Positions 42,792 to 52,308 of a stretch of DNA of 64,000 nucleotides are shown here, piece after piece. The stretch is from Acidovorax sp. 107. GTDB taxonomy: Bacteria > Pseudomonadota > Gammaproteobacteria > Burkholderiales > Burkholderiaceae_C. The notes below the pieces were generated by a model. That model had not been told where the DNA came from. It did not search any database and saw nothing but the letters and a program-made list of their open reading frames with translations. The stretch is taken from positions 2,560,001 through 2,624,000 of the forward strand of contig NZ_QBTZ01000001.1 in NCBI RefSeq assembly GCF_003058055.1. The letters are read 5' to 3'. How positions within the stretch are numbered: position 1 is the stretch's first letter; every line of letters begins with the position of its first letter. Both the position numbers and the translations under genes were made by a program.

Positions 42792-44072
42792 ATGAGTTTT
42801 CAGCAAGGCCTGTCCGGCTTGAACGCCGCCAGCAAGAACCTCGATGTCATCGGGCACAACATTGCCAACTCCAACACCGTCGGGTTCAAGGCCTCGCGGG
42901 CCGAGTTTGCCGAGATGGTGGCCTCGGCCATCGGCTCTGCCGGTGGCTCCAACGCGGGCATCGGGGTGGAAGTCGCTGCCGTGGCACAGCAGTTCACCCA
43001 GGGCAACCTGACCATCACCGGCAACAGCCTGGACGTGGCCATCAACGGCAACGGGTTCTTCAGCCTGACCCTGCCCGATGGCACCGCCGCCTACACCCGC
43101 TCCGGCAACTTCAAGCTGGACAAGGAAGGCAACATGATCACCAACGACAACGCCAAGGTGATGGGCTTCCCGGTGGACCCGGTCACCGGCCTGCGCTCCG
43201 GCACCGACCCCATCCCCATGGTGTTCCCGACCTCCGAGCCGATCCCTGCCAAGCAGACCACCAAGATCACGGCAGCCTTCAACCTGGATGCCCGCGCCAC
43301 CGACGCCGCAGGCGACCCTGCGGCCACGCCCCCCATCCCGGCCACGCCACGCGCCACCTATGGCACGTCGATCAACGTGTTCGACAGCCAAGGGGTCGCC
43401 AAGCCGGTGAGCCTGTACTTCCAAAAAACCGCCACCGACAACACCTGGGACGTGTACGACGCCCTGGACGACCCCACGGCCGTGCCGCCTGTGGTGGCCA
43501 CGCCCATCGGCCAGATCACGTTCGACAACAACGGCACCATCACCGGCCCGGTGGCTACGCCACCCGCCACCGGCTTCTCGCTGCCGCTCACCGTCAACCC
43601 CACGCCGCCCAACCCCAACAACCTGCCCACCTACACCGTGGACGTGAGCCTGGACAAGGTGACCCAGTTCGGCACCAAGTTCGCGGTGTCCAACCTGAGC
43701 CAGGACGGCTACACCTCGGGCGAGCTGACCGGCATCAACATCGAGAACAACGGGATGATCATGACCCGTTACTCCAACGGAGTGACGCGTGCCGAAGGCC
43801 AGCTCGCGCTGTCCAGCTTCCGCAACACGCAGGGCCTGGCCTCGGTAGGCAGCAACAACTGGGTGGCCACGTTCGAGTCGGGCCAGCCCGTCGTCGGCAC
43901 CGCCACGGATGGCAGCTTTGGTTCGCTGCGCTCCGGCGCCCTCGAAGACTCCAACGTGGACCTCACGGCCGAGCTGGTGAACATGATGACCGCCCAGCGC
44001 GCCTACCAGGCCAACGCACAGACCATCAAGACGCAAGACCAGGTGATGTCCACCCTGGTCAACCTGCGCTGA
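42792..44072 (+). CDS. flgE: Flagellar hook protein FlgE
   Basis: Subunit of the hook, the universal joint. It is 426 residues. The N-terminal rod/hook motif is NIANSNTVGFKASRAEFAEM, and the C-terminal helix is VNMMTAQRAYQANAQTIKTQ. The centre contains a Pro- and Ala-rich insertion (residues about 170-190, including AATPPIPATP), and a Val/Pro-rich loop near 230. Secretion by the flagellar export system uses the N-terminal disordered part. AGGAGA lies just upstream of the ATG. Confidence 0.97.
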   Translation: MSFQQGLSGLNAASKNLDVIGHNIANSNTVGFKASRAEFAEMVASAIGSAGGSNAGIGVEVAAVAQQFTQGNLTITGNSLDVAINGNGFFSLTLPDGTAAYTRSGNFKLDKEGNMITNDNAKVMGFPVDPVTGLRSGTDPIPMVFPTSEPIPAKQTTKITAAFNLDARATDAAGDPAATPPIPATPRATYGTSINVFDSQGVAKPVSLYFQKTATDNTWDVYDALDDPTAVPPVVATPIGQITFDNNGTITGPVATPPATGFSLPLTVNPTPPNPNNLPTYTVDVSLDKVTQFGTKFAVSNLSQDGYTSGELTGINIENNGMIMTRYSNGVTRAEGQLALSSFRNTQGLASVGSNNWVATFESGQPVVGTATDGSFGSLRSGALEDSNVDLTAELVNMMTAQRAYQANAQTIKTQDQVMSTLVNLR

Positions 44073-44118
44073 CCGGCTGAGCCCCTACTGAACCCGTACA
44101 GGACACCGGAGAGCCCCC

Positions 44119-44859
44119 ATGGACCGCATCATCTACACCTCGATGACAGGCGCCAACGCCGCCGCCCACCGGCAGGCGGTGCTGTCCAACAACCTGGCCA
44201 ACGTGTCCACCGGCGGGTTCCGCGCCGAGATGTCCACCTTCCGCTCGGTGCCCCTGCAGGGCGACGGCGCCAAGACGCGCGTGTTTGCGCTGGAGGCCAC
44301 TTCGGGCTACGTCAACACCCCTGGCCCCGTGCAGCGCACCGGCCGCAACCTCGACGCGATGGCCGCGGGCAATGCCTGGTTTGCCGTGCAGGGGCTGGAT
44401 GGCACCGAGGCCTACACCCGCGCCGGCAGCTTTGAAGTGTCGGCCACGGGCCAGCTGCTCACCCCCACCGGACTGCCCGTGCTGTCGGACGGCGGCGCGC
44501 CCATCGACGTGCCACCCGGGGCCGATGTATCGCTCGGGTCGGACGGCACCGTGACCTCCAAGATTCCGGGCCAGCCCGCCCAGGCCATCGGCCGCCTCAA
44601 GCTGGCTACGCCCACGCCCGAAGACCCGCTCAAGCGCGGCGACGACGGGCTGTTTCGCACCACCTCGGGCGACCCCATGCCCAATGACGCCAACGCGCGC
44701 ATGCTGTCAGGGGCGCTGGAAGGCTCGAACGTGAACCCGGTCGAATGCATGGTCGGGATGATCGCTGCATCGCGCCAGTTCGAGCAGCAGATGAAGCTGC
44801 TGCAGACCGCCGAAACCAACGACAAGACCGCCAGCCAGTTGCTGAGCATGAACGGCTGA
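44119..44859 (+). CDS. flgF: Proximal rod protein FlgF
   Basis: Rod component of 246 residues. It begins MDRIIYTSMTGANAAAHRQ, the FlgF form of the rod N-terminus, with SNNLANVSTGGFRAE. It ends with the conserved helix VECMVGMIAASRQFEQQMKLL. It lies between flgE and flgG in the standard order, 46 bases after flgE. The related FlgG has ISHNLANVSTTGYKR, so the two are easily told apart. GGAGAG precedes the ATG. Confidence 0.96.
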   Translation: MDRIIYTSMTGANAAAHRQAVLSNNLANVSTGGFRAEMSTFRSVPLQGDGAKTRVFALEATSGYVNTPGPVQRTGRNLDAMAAGNAWFAVQGLDGTEAYTRAGSFEVSATGQLLTPTGLPVLSDGGAPIDVPPGADVSLGSDGTVTSKIPGQPAQAIGRLKLATPTPEDPLKRGDDGLFRTTSGDPMPNDANARMLSGALEGSNVNPVECMVGMIAASRQFEQQMKLLQTAETNDKTASQLLSMNG

Positions 44860-44902
44860 TGCCGCTGCCACCCCACGCACGCACCCGCCATAAGGAAGCA
44901 CC

Positions 44903-45685
44903 ATGATCAACTCCCTCTGGATCGCCAAGACCGGCATGTCTGCCCAGCAGACCCAGCTCGACGTCATCTCGCACAACCTGGCCAACGTCTCCACCACCGG
45001 CTACAAGCGCAACAACGCGGTGTTCGAAGACCTGATCTACCAGAACCTGCGCCAGGTGGGCGCCAACACCACCGAGCAGAACCAGCTGCCCACCGGCCTG
45101 CACCTGGGCCTGGGCGTGCGCACCGTGGCGACCAGCCGCAACTTCATGCAGGGCAGCCTGCAGGAGTCCAAGAACAACCTGGACGTCGCCATCAACGGCA
45201 ACGGCTTCTTTGAAGTGACCATGCCCGACGGCACCGTGGGCTACACCCGCGACGGCTCCTTCCAGGTCGATGCGCAGGGCCGCATGGTCACATCCAGCGG
45301 GCTGCCCGTGGTCAACGGCATCACCATTCCGGCCAACGCCACCAGCGTCAGCATCAGCGCCGAAGGCGCCGTGGCTGTTACCGTCCCGGGCAATACGCAA
45401 CCGCAGACCGTGGGTAACCTGGCCATGGCCAGCTTCATCAACCCGGCCGGCCTGGAGCCTATCGGGCAGAACCTGTTCAAGGAATCCGCCGCGTCCGGCC
45501 AGCCCCAGCAAGGCACCCCTGGCACGAACGGCCTGGGCATCATCAAGCAAGGCTTTCTGGAAGCCTCCAACGTGAACGTGGTGGAAGAGCTGGTCACCAT
45601 GATCCAGACCCAGCGCGCCTACGAGATGAATTCCAAGGCCATCCAGACCTCGGACCAGATGCTGGCCAAGCTGGCCCAGCTGTGA
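44903..45685 (+). CDS. flgG: Distal rod protein FlgG
   Basis: Main distal rod subunit, 260 residues as in E. coli. The N-terminal motif is SHNLANVSTTGYKRNNAVFED. The FlgG-type insertion follows (QNLRQVGANTTEQNQLPTGL). The C-terminal helix is VEELVTMIQTQRAYEMNSKA, ending LAQL. It lies 43 bases after flgF and 49 before flgH. AAGGAA lies at proper spacing from the ATG. Confidence 0.97.
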   Translation: MINSLWIAKTGMSAQQTQLDVISHNLANVSTTGYKRNNAVFEDLIYQNLRQVGANTTEQNQLPTGLHLGLGVRTVATSRNFMQGSLQESKNNLDVAINGNGFFEVTMPDGTVGYTRDGSFQVDAQGRMVTSSGLPVVNGITIPANATSVSISAEGAVAVTVPGNTQPQTVGNLAMASFINPAGLEPIGQNLFKESAASGQPQQGTPGTNGLGIIKQGFLEASNVNVVEELVTMIQTQRAYEMNSKAIQTSDQMLAKLAQL

Positions 45686-45734
45686 CCCCCTTGTGACCTC
45701 CCTTTCGCCCGCGCTTTCGCCCAGGACCTTCGCC

Positions 45735-46457
45735 ATGCGCACTTTCACACGCTCCCTTCGCCTGCTGCAGGCACTTGGCTCGCTTCGCGCGGGCGTCCCC
45801 GCCCTGGGCGCAGCACTGCTGTGCGCCGGTTGCGCCACCCTGTCGCCACCGCCGCCGGTGGACATCCTGCCCACCACCCCGCCGCCGCTGACCGCTGCAC
45901 CGCGCACCCCGCCCCCGGTGACCGGCGGGCTGTTCCACAACGCCAGCTACCGCCCCGCGTTTGAAGACCGCCGCGCACGCCTGGTGGGCGACAACGTGAC
46001 CGTCCAGATCGTGGAGAACGTGACGGCCAGCCAGAAGTCCTCGTCCACGGTGGACCGCGACTCCAAGGTCTCCGCGGGCGTGACCGCCCTGCCCTTCACC
46101 AGCACCAGCTTCACCGACAAGCTGGGCGTGGGTGCTTCGTCCGGCAACGCGTTCTCGGGCAAGGGTGGCACCGAAAGCGCCAACACCTTCACCGGCTCCA
46201 TCACCGCCACGGTGGTGGATGTGCTGCCCAACGGCCACCTGGTCATCGCCGGCGAGAAGCAGATCGGCGTGAACCAGAACGTGGATGTGCTGCGCTTTTC
46301 GGGCACGGTGGACCCACGCGCGCTGCAGCCCGGCAGCATCGTGAACTCGACCCAGGTGGCCAACGTGCGCGTCGAATCGCGCGGACGCGGCGCGCAGAAC
46401 GAAGCCCAGGCCATGGGGTGGCTGGGCCGGTTCTTCAACACCGTCACGCCGTTCTGA
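45735..46457 (+). CDS. flgH: L-ring lipoprotein FlgH
   Basis: Outer-membrane L-ring protein. The ATG at 45735 (240 residues) is preceded by AGGA eight bases upstream. A GTG 14 codons earlier is less likely. The lipobox LCAGC puts the lipidated cysteine at residue 33. A long Pro/Thr-rich linker follows (the SPPPPVDILPTTPPPL region). The family domain has VGDNVTVQIVENVTASQKSS and NGHLVIAGEKQIGVNQ, ending IVNSTQVANVRVE. It is followed by a 289-base gap that holds a repeat before flgI. Confidence 0.95.
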   Translation: MRTFTRSLRLLQALGSLRAGVPALGAALLCAGCATLSPPPPVDILPTTPPPLTAAPRTPPPVTGGLFHNASYRPAFEDRRARLVGDNVTVQIVENVTASQKSSSTVDRDSKVSAGVTALPFTSTSFTDKLGVGASSGNAFSGKGGTESANTFTGSITATVVDVLPNGHLVIAGEKQIGVNQNVDVLRFSGTVDPRALQPGSIVNSTQVANVRVESRGRGAQNEAQAMGWLGRFFNTVTPF

Positions 46458-46563
46458 CCGCCCAGGGCTTCGGCATCTCCACGCACTTGGCGCCGGGACA
46501 TCGGCGCTGCGCCCCATCGGCGCCCTCTCGGGCGGCGGCGGGGTGCGCGCCATCCATCACTAC

Positions 46564-46620
46564 CAATTTGATAGCTGCTTGCGCATATAGCACTAGCACA
46601 TCCGGCTGTTTTGTTCAAAA
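46564..46620. repeat. Best-preserved interspersed repeat, between flgH and flgI
   Basis: Contains the core TTGATAGC (46568-46575), GCTTGCGCATATAG and CACTAGC (46591-46597), then a T-rich end. It lies in the 289-base gap that interrupts the flg block. No gene is visible in that gap. Of the copies in the window this is the one with the fewest apparent changes. Confidence 0.6.
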
Positions 46621-46746
46621 AGTCACTCGCCAGAGCGCGAGCGGCGCACGCCTGCGCTCACCCCGTGAAAGCGCGCTCCAGACCCATCCAATAAGCCGGT
46701 GAACCTGCTTCTTTTTGGGTTTTAGTTCTGGCCATGGCCCACCACA

Positions 46747-47898
46747 ATGGATGCCATGAAAGCCTCGTCCCACTCCCCCCTGCCCCGCACCGTGCGCGCC
46801 CTGTGGCTGCTGCTGGCCGTTGTGGCCGCAGGCCTGGCAACGCCGGCGCAGGCCTTGCGCGTCAAGGAAGTGGCGGCGGTGCAGGGTGTGCGCAGCAACC
46901 AGTTGACGGGCTACGGCCTGGTCGTCGGACTGGACGGCACGGGTGACCAGACCACACAGATGCCCTACACCACGCAGGCCATGTCCAATTACCTGCAACA
47001 GATGGGTATCAGCCTGCCACCCGGCACGGCGTCGCAGCTGCAGCTCAAGAACGTCGCAGCGGTGATCGTCACCGCGCAACTGCCCGCATTCGCCCAGCCG
47101 GGCCAGCAGATTGACGTGAACGTCTCGTCCATGGGCAATGCCAAGTCGCTCAAGGGCGGCACGCTCATCGTCACGCCGCTGCGCGGCGCCGACGGCGAGA
47201 TCTATGCCCTGGCCCAGGGCAACATGGTGGTCGGCGGCGCTGGTGCGTCGGCCGGTGGCAGCAAGGTGCAGATCAACCACCTCAGCGCAGGCCGCATTCC
47301 GCTGGGTGCGCAGGTGGAACGGGCCGTGCCCACGCCCCTGAACGAAGGCGACACCATCAACCTGGGCCTGAACGCCTCGGACTTCCAGACCGCCCGCCGC
47401 GTGGCGCAGGTGATCAACGCCAAGCTGGGCCAAGGCCTGGCCACCGCACTGGACGGCCGCACGGTACAGGTGCGGGCTCCCATCGACCCCGGCGCCCGCG
47501 TGGGCTTCATCGCCGACCTGGAAGAGCTGCCGCTTGAATCGTCCACCCCCGCGGCCAAGGTGGTCATCAACGCCCGCACGGGGTCGGTGGTGCTCAACCA
47601 GTCAGTCACGCTGGGGCCTTGCGCCATCGCCCACGGCAACCTGTCCATCACCATCAGCTCCACACCGGTGGTCAGCCAGCCCAATGCCTTCTCGCAAGGG
47701 CAGACGGTGGTCACGCAAAAGAGCGACATCACCATCAACCAGGAGCCGGGCAACGTGATCCAGATGCCCGCGTCGCCGCAACTGGCCGACGTGGTCAAGG
47801 CCCTCAACACGCTGGGCGCCACGCCGGGCGACCTGCTGGCCATCCTGCAGGCCATCAAAGCCGCCGGCGCACTGAACGCCGAGCTCGAGGTGATCTGA
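46747..47898 (+). CDS. flgI: Flagellar P-ring protein FlgI
   Basis: Forms the P ring in the peptidoglycan layer with FlgA as helper. It is 383 residues. The signal peptide is ALWLLLAVVAAGLATPAQA, after which RVKEVAAVQGVRSNQLTGYG and LVVGLDGTGDQTTQMPYTTQ match the family signature. FTPL-like strands (LKGGTLIVTPLRGADGEIYA) follow. The start could also be the ATG three codons downstream; no strong ribosome site favours either. flgJ follows after 71 bases. Confidence 0.96.
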   Translation: MDAMKASSHSPLPRTVRALWLLLAVVAAGLATPAQALRVKEVAAVQGVRSNQLTGYGLVVGLDGTGDQTTQMPYTTQAMSNYLQQMGISLPPGTASQLQLKNVAAVIVTAQLPAFAQPGQQIDVNVSSMGNAKSLKGGTLIVTPLRGADGEIYALAQGNMVVGGAGASAGGSKVQINHLSAGRIPLGAQVERAVPTPLNEGDTINLGLNASDFQTARRVAQVINAKLGQGLATALDGRTVQVRAPIDPGARVGFIADLEELPLESSTPAAKVVINARTGSVVLNQSVTLGPCAIAHGNLSITISSTPVVSQPNAFSQGQTVVTQKSDITINQEPGNVIQMPASPQLADVVKALNTLGATPGDLLAILQAIKAAGALNAELEVI

Positions 47899-47969
47899 AT
47901 GAAGCACCCCCTGCGTCGCTTCGCGCCGGATTCACGGCCTGTGGGTGACCCACCGCAAGAGGCTTGACC

Positions 47970-48890
47970 ATGGCCCTCACCCTCCCCTCCTCCGGTAGCA
48001 CCACCAGCCCATCGAACGCGCTGGCGGTCGATATCCGCTCGCTCAATTCCCTCAAGTACGACGCGGGCACCGCCAACAGCGCACAGGTCACGCGCGAGGC
48101 GGCCAAGCAGTTTGAGTCGCTGTTCATGCGCGAACTGATCAAGAGCATGCGCGACGCCACGATGAAGTCGGGCCTCATGGAAGGCGAGCAGGCCAACCTG
48201 GGCCAGGACATGCTGGACCAGCAGCTGTCGGTCAACATGTCGGGCCAGCAGGGCGGTCTGTCGGAAGCCATTGCCCGCCAGCTCTCGCGCCAGATGGGGG
48301 GCGCAGATGCCAACTTTTCGGTGCCTTCCACGCTGAGCCTGCCGCAGGCCCAGCCCCGGTCTGCGACCTCCGCCACCACGTCGTCCGTCGATACCACCCT
48401 GCCGGTCCCCAAAGGCCGCGAAGGCTTTGTGCAGCACCTGAGCGGCACCGCCGAGCGCGTGGCACAGGAGAGCGGCATTCCCGCCAGCTTCATGCTCGGC
48501 CAGGCCGGACACGAAACCGGCTGGGGCAAGAGCGAAATCAAGACCGCCAGCGGCGGCAACTCGTTCAACCTGTTCGGCATCAAGGCAGGCAAGGGCTGGA
48601 CCGGCAAGGTGGCCGAGATCACCACCACCGAATACATCAACGGTACCCCCCGCAAGGTGGTGGCCAAGTTCCGTGCGTACGACTCGTACGAGGATTCGTT
48701 CCGCGACTACGCCAAGCTGATCACCGACAACCCGCGCTACGAAAAGGCCCAGGCCACCGCCAAGACGGGCTCTGCCGTGGCCTACGCGGCCGAGCTGCAA
48801 AAGGCGGGCTACGCGACCGACCCCGAGTACGCCAAGAAACTCAGCGGCGCCATCAACAGCGCACTGCGCGTGCAGCGCGCCCAGGCATGA
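47970..48890 (+). CDS. flgJ: Flagellar rod assembly protein and muramidase FlgJ
   Basis: Two-domain FlgJ that scaffolds the rod and locally cuts peptidoglycan. The N-terminal rod-binding domain has EAAKQFESLFMRELIKSMRDA and the C-terminal glucosaminidase domain has PASFMLGQAGHETGWGKSEI with the catalytic glutamate in HETGWG. A Ser/Thr/Ala linker joins them. The ATG at 47970 (306 residues) is chosen over a TTG two codons earlier because AGAGG is well placed. It is followed closely by flgK. Confidence 0.95.
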   Translation: MALTLPSSGSTTSPSNALAVDIRSLNSLKYDAGTANSAQVTREAAKQFESLFMRELIKSMRDATMKSGLMEGEQANLGQDMLDQQLSVNMSGQQGGLSEAIARQLSRQMGGADANFSVPSTLSLPQAQPRSATSATTSSVDTTLPVPKGREGFVQHLSGTAERVAQESGIPASFMLGQAGHETGWGKSEIKTASGGNSFNLFGIKAGKGWTGKVAEITTTEYINGTPRKVVAKFRAYDSYEDSFRDYAKLITDNPRYEKAQATAKTGSAVAYAAELQKAGYATDPEYAKKLSGAINSALRVQRAQA

Positions 48891-48915
48891 TGGACCAGAA
48901 GAACCGAGGTAAGCC

Positions 48916-50892
48916 ATGAGTCTGCTCAACGTCGGCGCCCGCGCCCTGCTGGCCAATCAGGTGGCCCTGCAGACGGCGGGCCACAACATTGCCAACGTCA
49001 ACACGCCCGGCTATTCGCGCCAGACCGTGGTGCTGCAAACCGTGCAGGGCCAGTTCACGGGCGGTGGCTACATCGGCCAGGGCGTGGACGTGCAGACCAT
49101 CCTGCGCAACCAGAGCGAGCTGCTCACGCGGCAATCGGCCGCTGCCGGATCGACCCAGGCGGCCGACGCCGTGCGCGCCGAGCGCCTGAGCCAGTTGCAA
49201 GAAGTGTTCAGCGGTGGCACCCAGGGTCTGGGCGCCGCCATCAACGACATGATGAACGCTTTCTCGGACGTGGTCAGCAGCCCCACCGACATCACCGCAC
49301 GCACGGTGGTGCTCACGCGGCTGGACGAAACGGCCGCACGCATGCGCACGGCCAGCGACCGGATCAACGAGATCGAGTACACCGTCAAGGAACAGCTGCA
49401 GAGCAGCGTGACCGCGATCAACAGCCTGGCCACCCAGATGGCGGCCATCAATGAGCAGATCGCCCGTGCCACCGGCAATGGCCAGAGCCCCAATGACCTG
49501 CTGGACCAGCGCGACCAGATCATCCGCGACATCAACCAGTACGTGCAGACCACCCAGATCCCGGCGGATGACGGCACCGTGGGCCTCTTTGTGGCGGGCA
49601 GCCAGCCCTTGGTGCTGGGCTCCACGGCCACCAGCCTGTCGATCGGGGATGCGACGGCCTTCCCGGGCAGCGGCCAGTCCAAGCTGTTTTTCAATCGCCC
49701 CGGAGCCACCCCCGTCGAACTGGACGAGAACGTGCTGGGCGGCGGCACTGTCTCGGGCCTGCTGCGCTTTCAGAACACCGACCTGAGCGAAGGACGCAAC
49801 CTGCTGGGCCGCATGGCGCTGGCCATCGGCATGACGATGAACGACCAGCAGAACCTGGGCCTGACGCTCGACGGCGTGCCGGGCAAGGACCTGTTCGCCT
49901 TGCCCACCAGCATGCCGGGGTACACCAACGGTGCAGGTGTGGGCACGGTGTCGTTCACCGGCCCTACGCAATTCGCGGCCTCGGACTATGAAATCCGCTT
50001 CACCACAGGTACCGCCGGGCAGGTGGTGCGCCTGTCCGATGGCAAATCGACCCCGTTCACCGACGCGGCCAATCTGGCCACGCTGCAGATCGACGGGCTC
50101 AACTTCAACCTGACTACACCCGGCAACCCCGGCGAGCGCATGCTGTTCAAGCCGTTCAGCACGGCCGCCAACAACATCCAGGCGCTGGTGTATTCGCCGC
50201 GCGACCTGGCCGCCGCCAACCCCATCAACGCGGCCATGGGCACCGCCAACGGCGGCACCATGCAGCTGGGCAATCTCAAGGCCACGGGCCTGCCCAACCC
50301 GCCGGGGCTGGTGCTGCCGGCCAATGCCAACCCTGCGGCCGTCCCACCCATCCTGGGGGGTATCCAGCTGCAGTTCAACGCCGGGCCGCCCACGACGTAC
50401 GACGTGCTGGACCGGGGCACCGCCCCCCCCACGTCGCTGGCCACCGCGCAGCCTTACACCTCGGGCCAGCCCATCTCGATCAACGGCTGGGAAATCACGC
50501 TGCAGGGCACGCCCAAGACGGGCGATACCGTGGTGATCGGCAATGCGGTGGACCCGCAATACGGCGACACCTTTACCCGCAACGCGGGCAATGCCAGTGC
50601 GCTGATGGGCCTGCGCGACGTGAAAATGTTTGACGAATCCACCCTCACCGACGGGTACGCGGGCGCCATTGCCCAGGTGGGCACGCGCACCCAGAGCGCC
50701 AAGTTTGCAGAACAGCTGTCTTCCACCATCGCGGCCAACCTGGAGCGCGACCGCACGGCGGTCTCGGGCGTGAACCTGGACGAAGAGGCGGCCAAGCTGA
50801 TCCAATACCAGCAGGCCTACCAGGCATCCGCCAAGATGATCCAGATTGCACAGAACATTTTTGATTCGCTGATCCAGGGCCTGGGCCGCTAA
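48916..50892 (+). CDS. flgK: Hook-filament junction protein FlgK (HAP1)
   Basis: First junction protein between hook and filament. At 658 residues it is larger than E. coli FlgK (547) because of extra strand-rich central domains (after about residue 300). The N-terminal motif is NIANVNTPGYSRQTVVLQTV, followed by coiled-coil helices (LDETAARMRTASDRINEIEY). The C-terminal SGVNLDEEAAKLIQYQQAYQ and ASAKMIQIAQNIFDSLI are typical. It lies 25 bases after flgJ and 27 bases before flgL. Confidence 0.96.
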   Translation: MSLLNVGARALLANQVALQTAGHNIANVNTPGYSRQTVVLQTVQGQFTGGGYIGQGVDVQTILRNQSELLTRQSAAAGSTQAADAVRAERLSQLQEVFSGGTQGLGAAINDMMNAFSDVVSSPTDITARTVVLTRLDETAARMRTASDRINEIEYTVKEQLQSSVTAINSLATQMAAINEQIARATGNGQSPNDLLDQRDQIIRDINQYVQTTQIPADDGTVGLFVAGSQPLVLGSTATSLSIGDATAFPGSGQSKLFFNRPGATPVELDENVLGGGTVSGLLRFQNTDLSEGRNLLGRMALAIGMTMNDQQNLGLTLDGVPGKDLFALPTSMPGYTNGAGVGTVSFTGPTQFAASDYEIRFTTGTAGQVVRLSDGKSTPFTDAANLATLQIDGLNFNLTTPGNPGERMLFKPFSTAANNIQALVYSPRDLAAANPINAAMGTANGGTMQLGNLKATGLPNPPGLVLPANANPAAVPPILGGIQLQFNAGPPTTYDVLDRGTAPPTSLATAQPYTSGQPISINGWEITLQGTPKTGDTVVIGNAVDPQYGDTFTRNAGNASALMGLRDVKMFDESTLTDGYAGAIAQVGTRTQSAKFAEQLSSTIAANLERDRTAVSGVNLDEEAAKLIQYQQAYQASAKMIQIAQNIFDSLIQGLGR

Positions 50893-50919
50893 CCGCCGCC
50901 CCAGTGTGAGGAGTTCGAC

Positions 50920-52173
50920 ATGAGCACAAATATCTACCGCGTCGGCACCGCCAACATGTATGACAACGCGCTGCGCAATCTGGGCGCGCGCCAGACCAGC
51001 CTGACCACCTTGCAGGAGAACCTGACCTCGGGCAAACGCGTGGTGCGCGCCAGCGACGACCCGGTGTCGGCCGCGCAGGCCGAGCGTGCGCTCAACCGCC
51101 TGTCGCGCATCCAGACCGAGCAGCGCGCGCTGGAAACCCAGCGCAATGCCATCGCGCAGGCCGAATCGACGCTGGGCGACGCGGTGGGCCTGGTGCAGAG
51201 CTTCCGCGAGCTGGTGGTGAATGCGGGCAGCGCCACACTCACCACCAACGACCGCGCCACCATCGCCAACCAGCTGCAGGGCCTGCGCGAACAGCTGGTG
51301 GAAGTGGCCAACCGCAAGGACACCAATGGCATCCCGTTGCTGGGCGCGCTGGGCAGCGCCCTGGCGCCGTTCCTGGGGCCCCTCAGCAGCAGTCCCGACT
51401 ACGTCTTTGATGGCCTGCCCGGCCAGACCGCCAGCAATGGCGTGACCATCCCCGGTACCGTGGACGGCGACGCCGCTTTCATGTTCGACCCCAACCGCGA
51501 TGGCGTGTACACCGCGGGCGTCAGCCCCATCCCCAACAGCCGCCAGCTCACCACCACCCCCGTCACGCCCGTGGACAAGAGCCTGATCACCGGCGACAAC
51601 TACACCATCACCTTCAGCGCGGTGGGCGCGGGCGCCACGCCGGGCACGAGCACTGCCACCTACACGCTGACCAACACCACTACGGGGGCCGTGTCTGCGC
51701 CCGTCACGGTGCCCGACTACCCCACCGACAAGCCGGTCACCATTTCCGTCACCGGCATTCCGGGGCTGACCTTCGATATCCAGGGCAACCCTGCCAACGG
51801 CGACACCGTCACCCTGCAGCCCAGCCCGAGCATGTTCAGCACACTGGACAGCGCCATCAACGGCATCCGCAACGCCCCCAACAGCAACGCGGCCATCCAG
51901 GCCGTGGGGCAGGCACTGGCCAACATGGACGTGGGGCTGGAGCGGCTGCACAACATCCGCGGCTTTGCGGGCGAACTGCTGAACCGGGCAGACCGCATCA
52001 CTGGCGACCAGGACAAGCGCTCCATTCAGCTTGAAGGCGACCGTTCGCGGGCGGAGGATCTCGATATGATCAAGGGCATTTCCGACTTCCAGAACCAGCA
52101 GGTGGGTTATGAGGCCGCACTCAAGTCCTACGCGCAGGTTCAGAAGTTGTCGCTGTTCAACTTTATTGGCTAA
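50920..52173 (+). CDS. flgL: Hook-filament junction protein FlgL (HAP3)
   Basis: Second junction protein, flagellin-like at both ends. It has MSTNIYRVGTANMYDNAL, LQENLTSGKRVVRASDDPVS at the start and MIKGISDFQNQQVGYEAALK at the end. It is 417 residues, longer than E. coli FlgL (317), due to a central beta-rich region (the VGAGATPGTSTATYTLTNTT stretch). GAGGAG precedes the ATG. It is the last gene of the flg block. The 135-base gap after it ends in a T-run but shows no convincing hairpin. Confidence 0.95.
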   Translation: MSTNIYRVGTANMYDNALRNLGARQTSLTTLQENLTSGKRVVRASDDPVSAAQAERALNRLSRIQTEQRALETQRNAIAQAESTLGDAVGLVQSFRELVVNAGSATLTTNDRATIANQLQGLREQLVEVANRKDTNGIPLLGALGSALAPFLGPLSSSPDYVFDGLPGQTASNGVTIPGTVDGDAAFMFDPNRDGVYTAGVSPIPNSRQLTTTPVTPVDKSLITGDNYTITFSAVGAGATPGTSTATYTLTNTTTGAVSAPVTVPDYPTDKPVTISVTGIPGLTFDIQGNPANGDTVTLQPSPSMFSTLDSAINGIRNAPNSNAAIQAVGQALANMDVGLERLHNIRGFAGELLNRADRITGDQDKRSIQLEGDRSRAEDLDMIKGISDFQNQQVGYEAALKSYAQVQKLSLFNFIG

Positions 52174-52308
52174 GAGCCTGCGCGGCAGGGTGTTGTGGGT
52201 ACTGCACCCGGTGCGCCCTGTGCCGCCCGGCCTCAGCACCGGCTGGTGCACCGTGGCGACACCCATCCCACGCGCGCTGGCTGGCCCCGTTTTTTTGCCT
52301 GAGAGCAC

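Noticed and set aside
42792..44072. Pro/Ala-rich stretch in FlgE as a possible repeat insertion
   Set aside because: It does not contain the GCTATCAA or CACTAGC words, and hook proteins vary in this region.
52174..52308. Terminator after flgL, suggested by a T-run at 52290-52296
   Set aside because: No stable stem lies directly before the T-run. The imperfect stems nearby are too far upstream.
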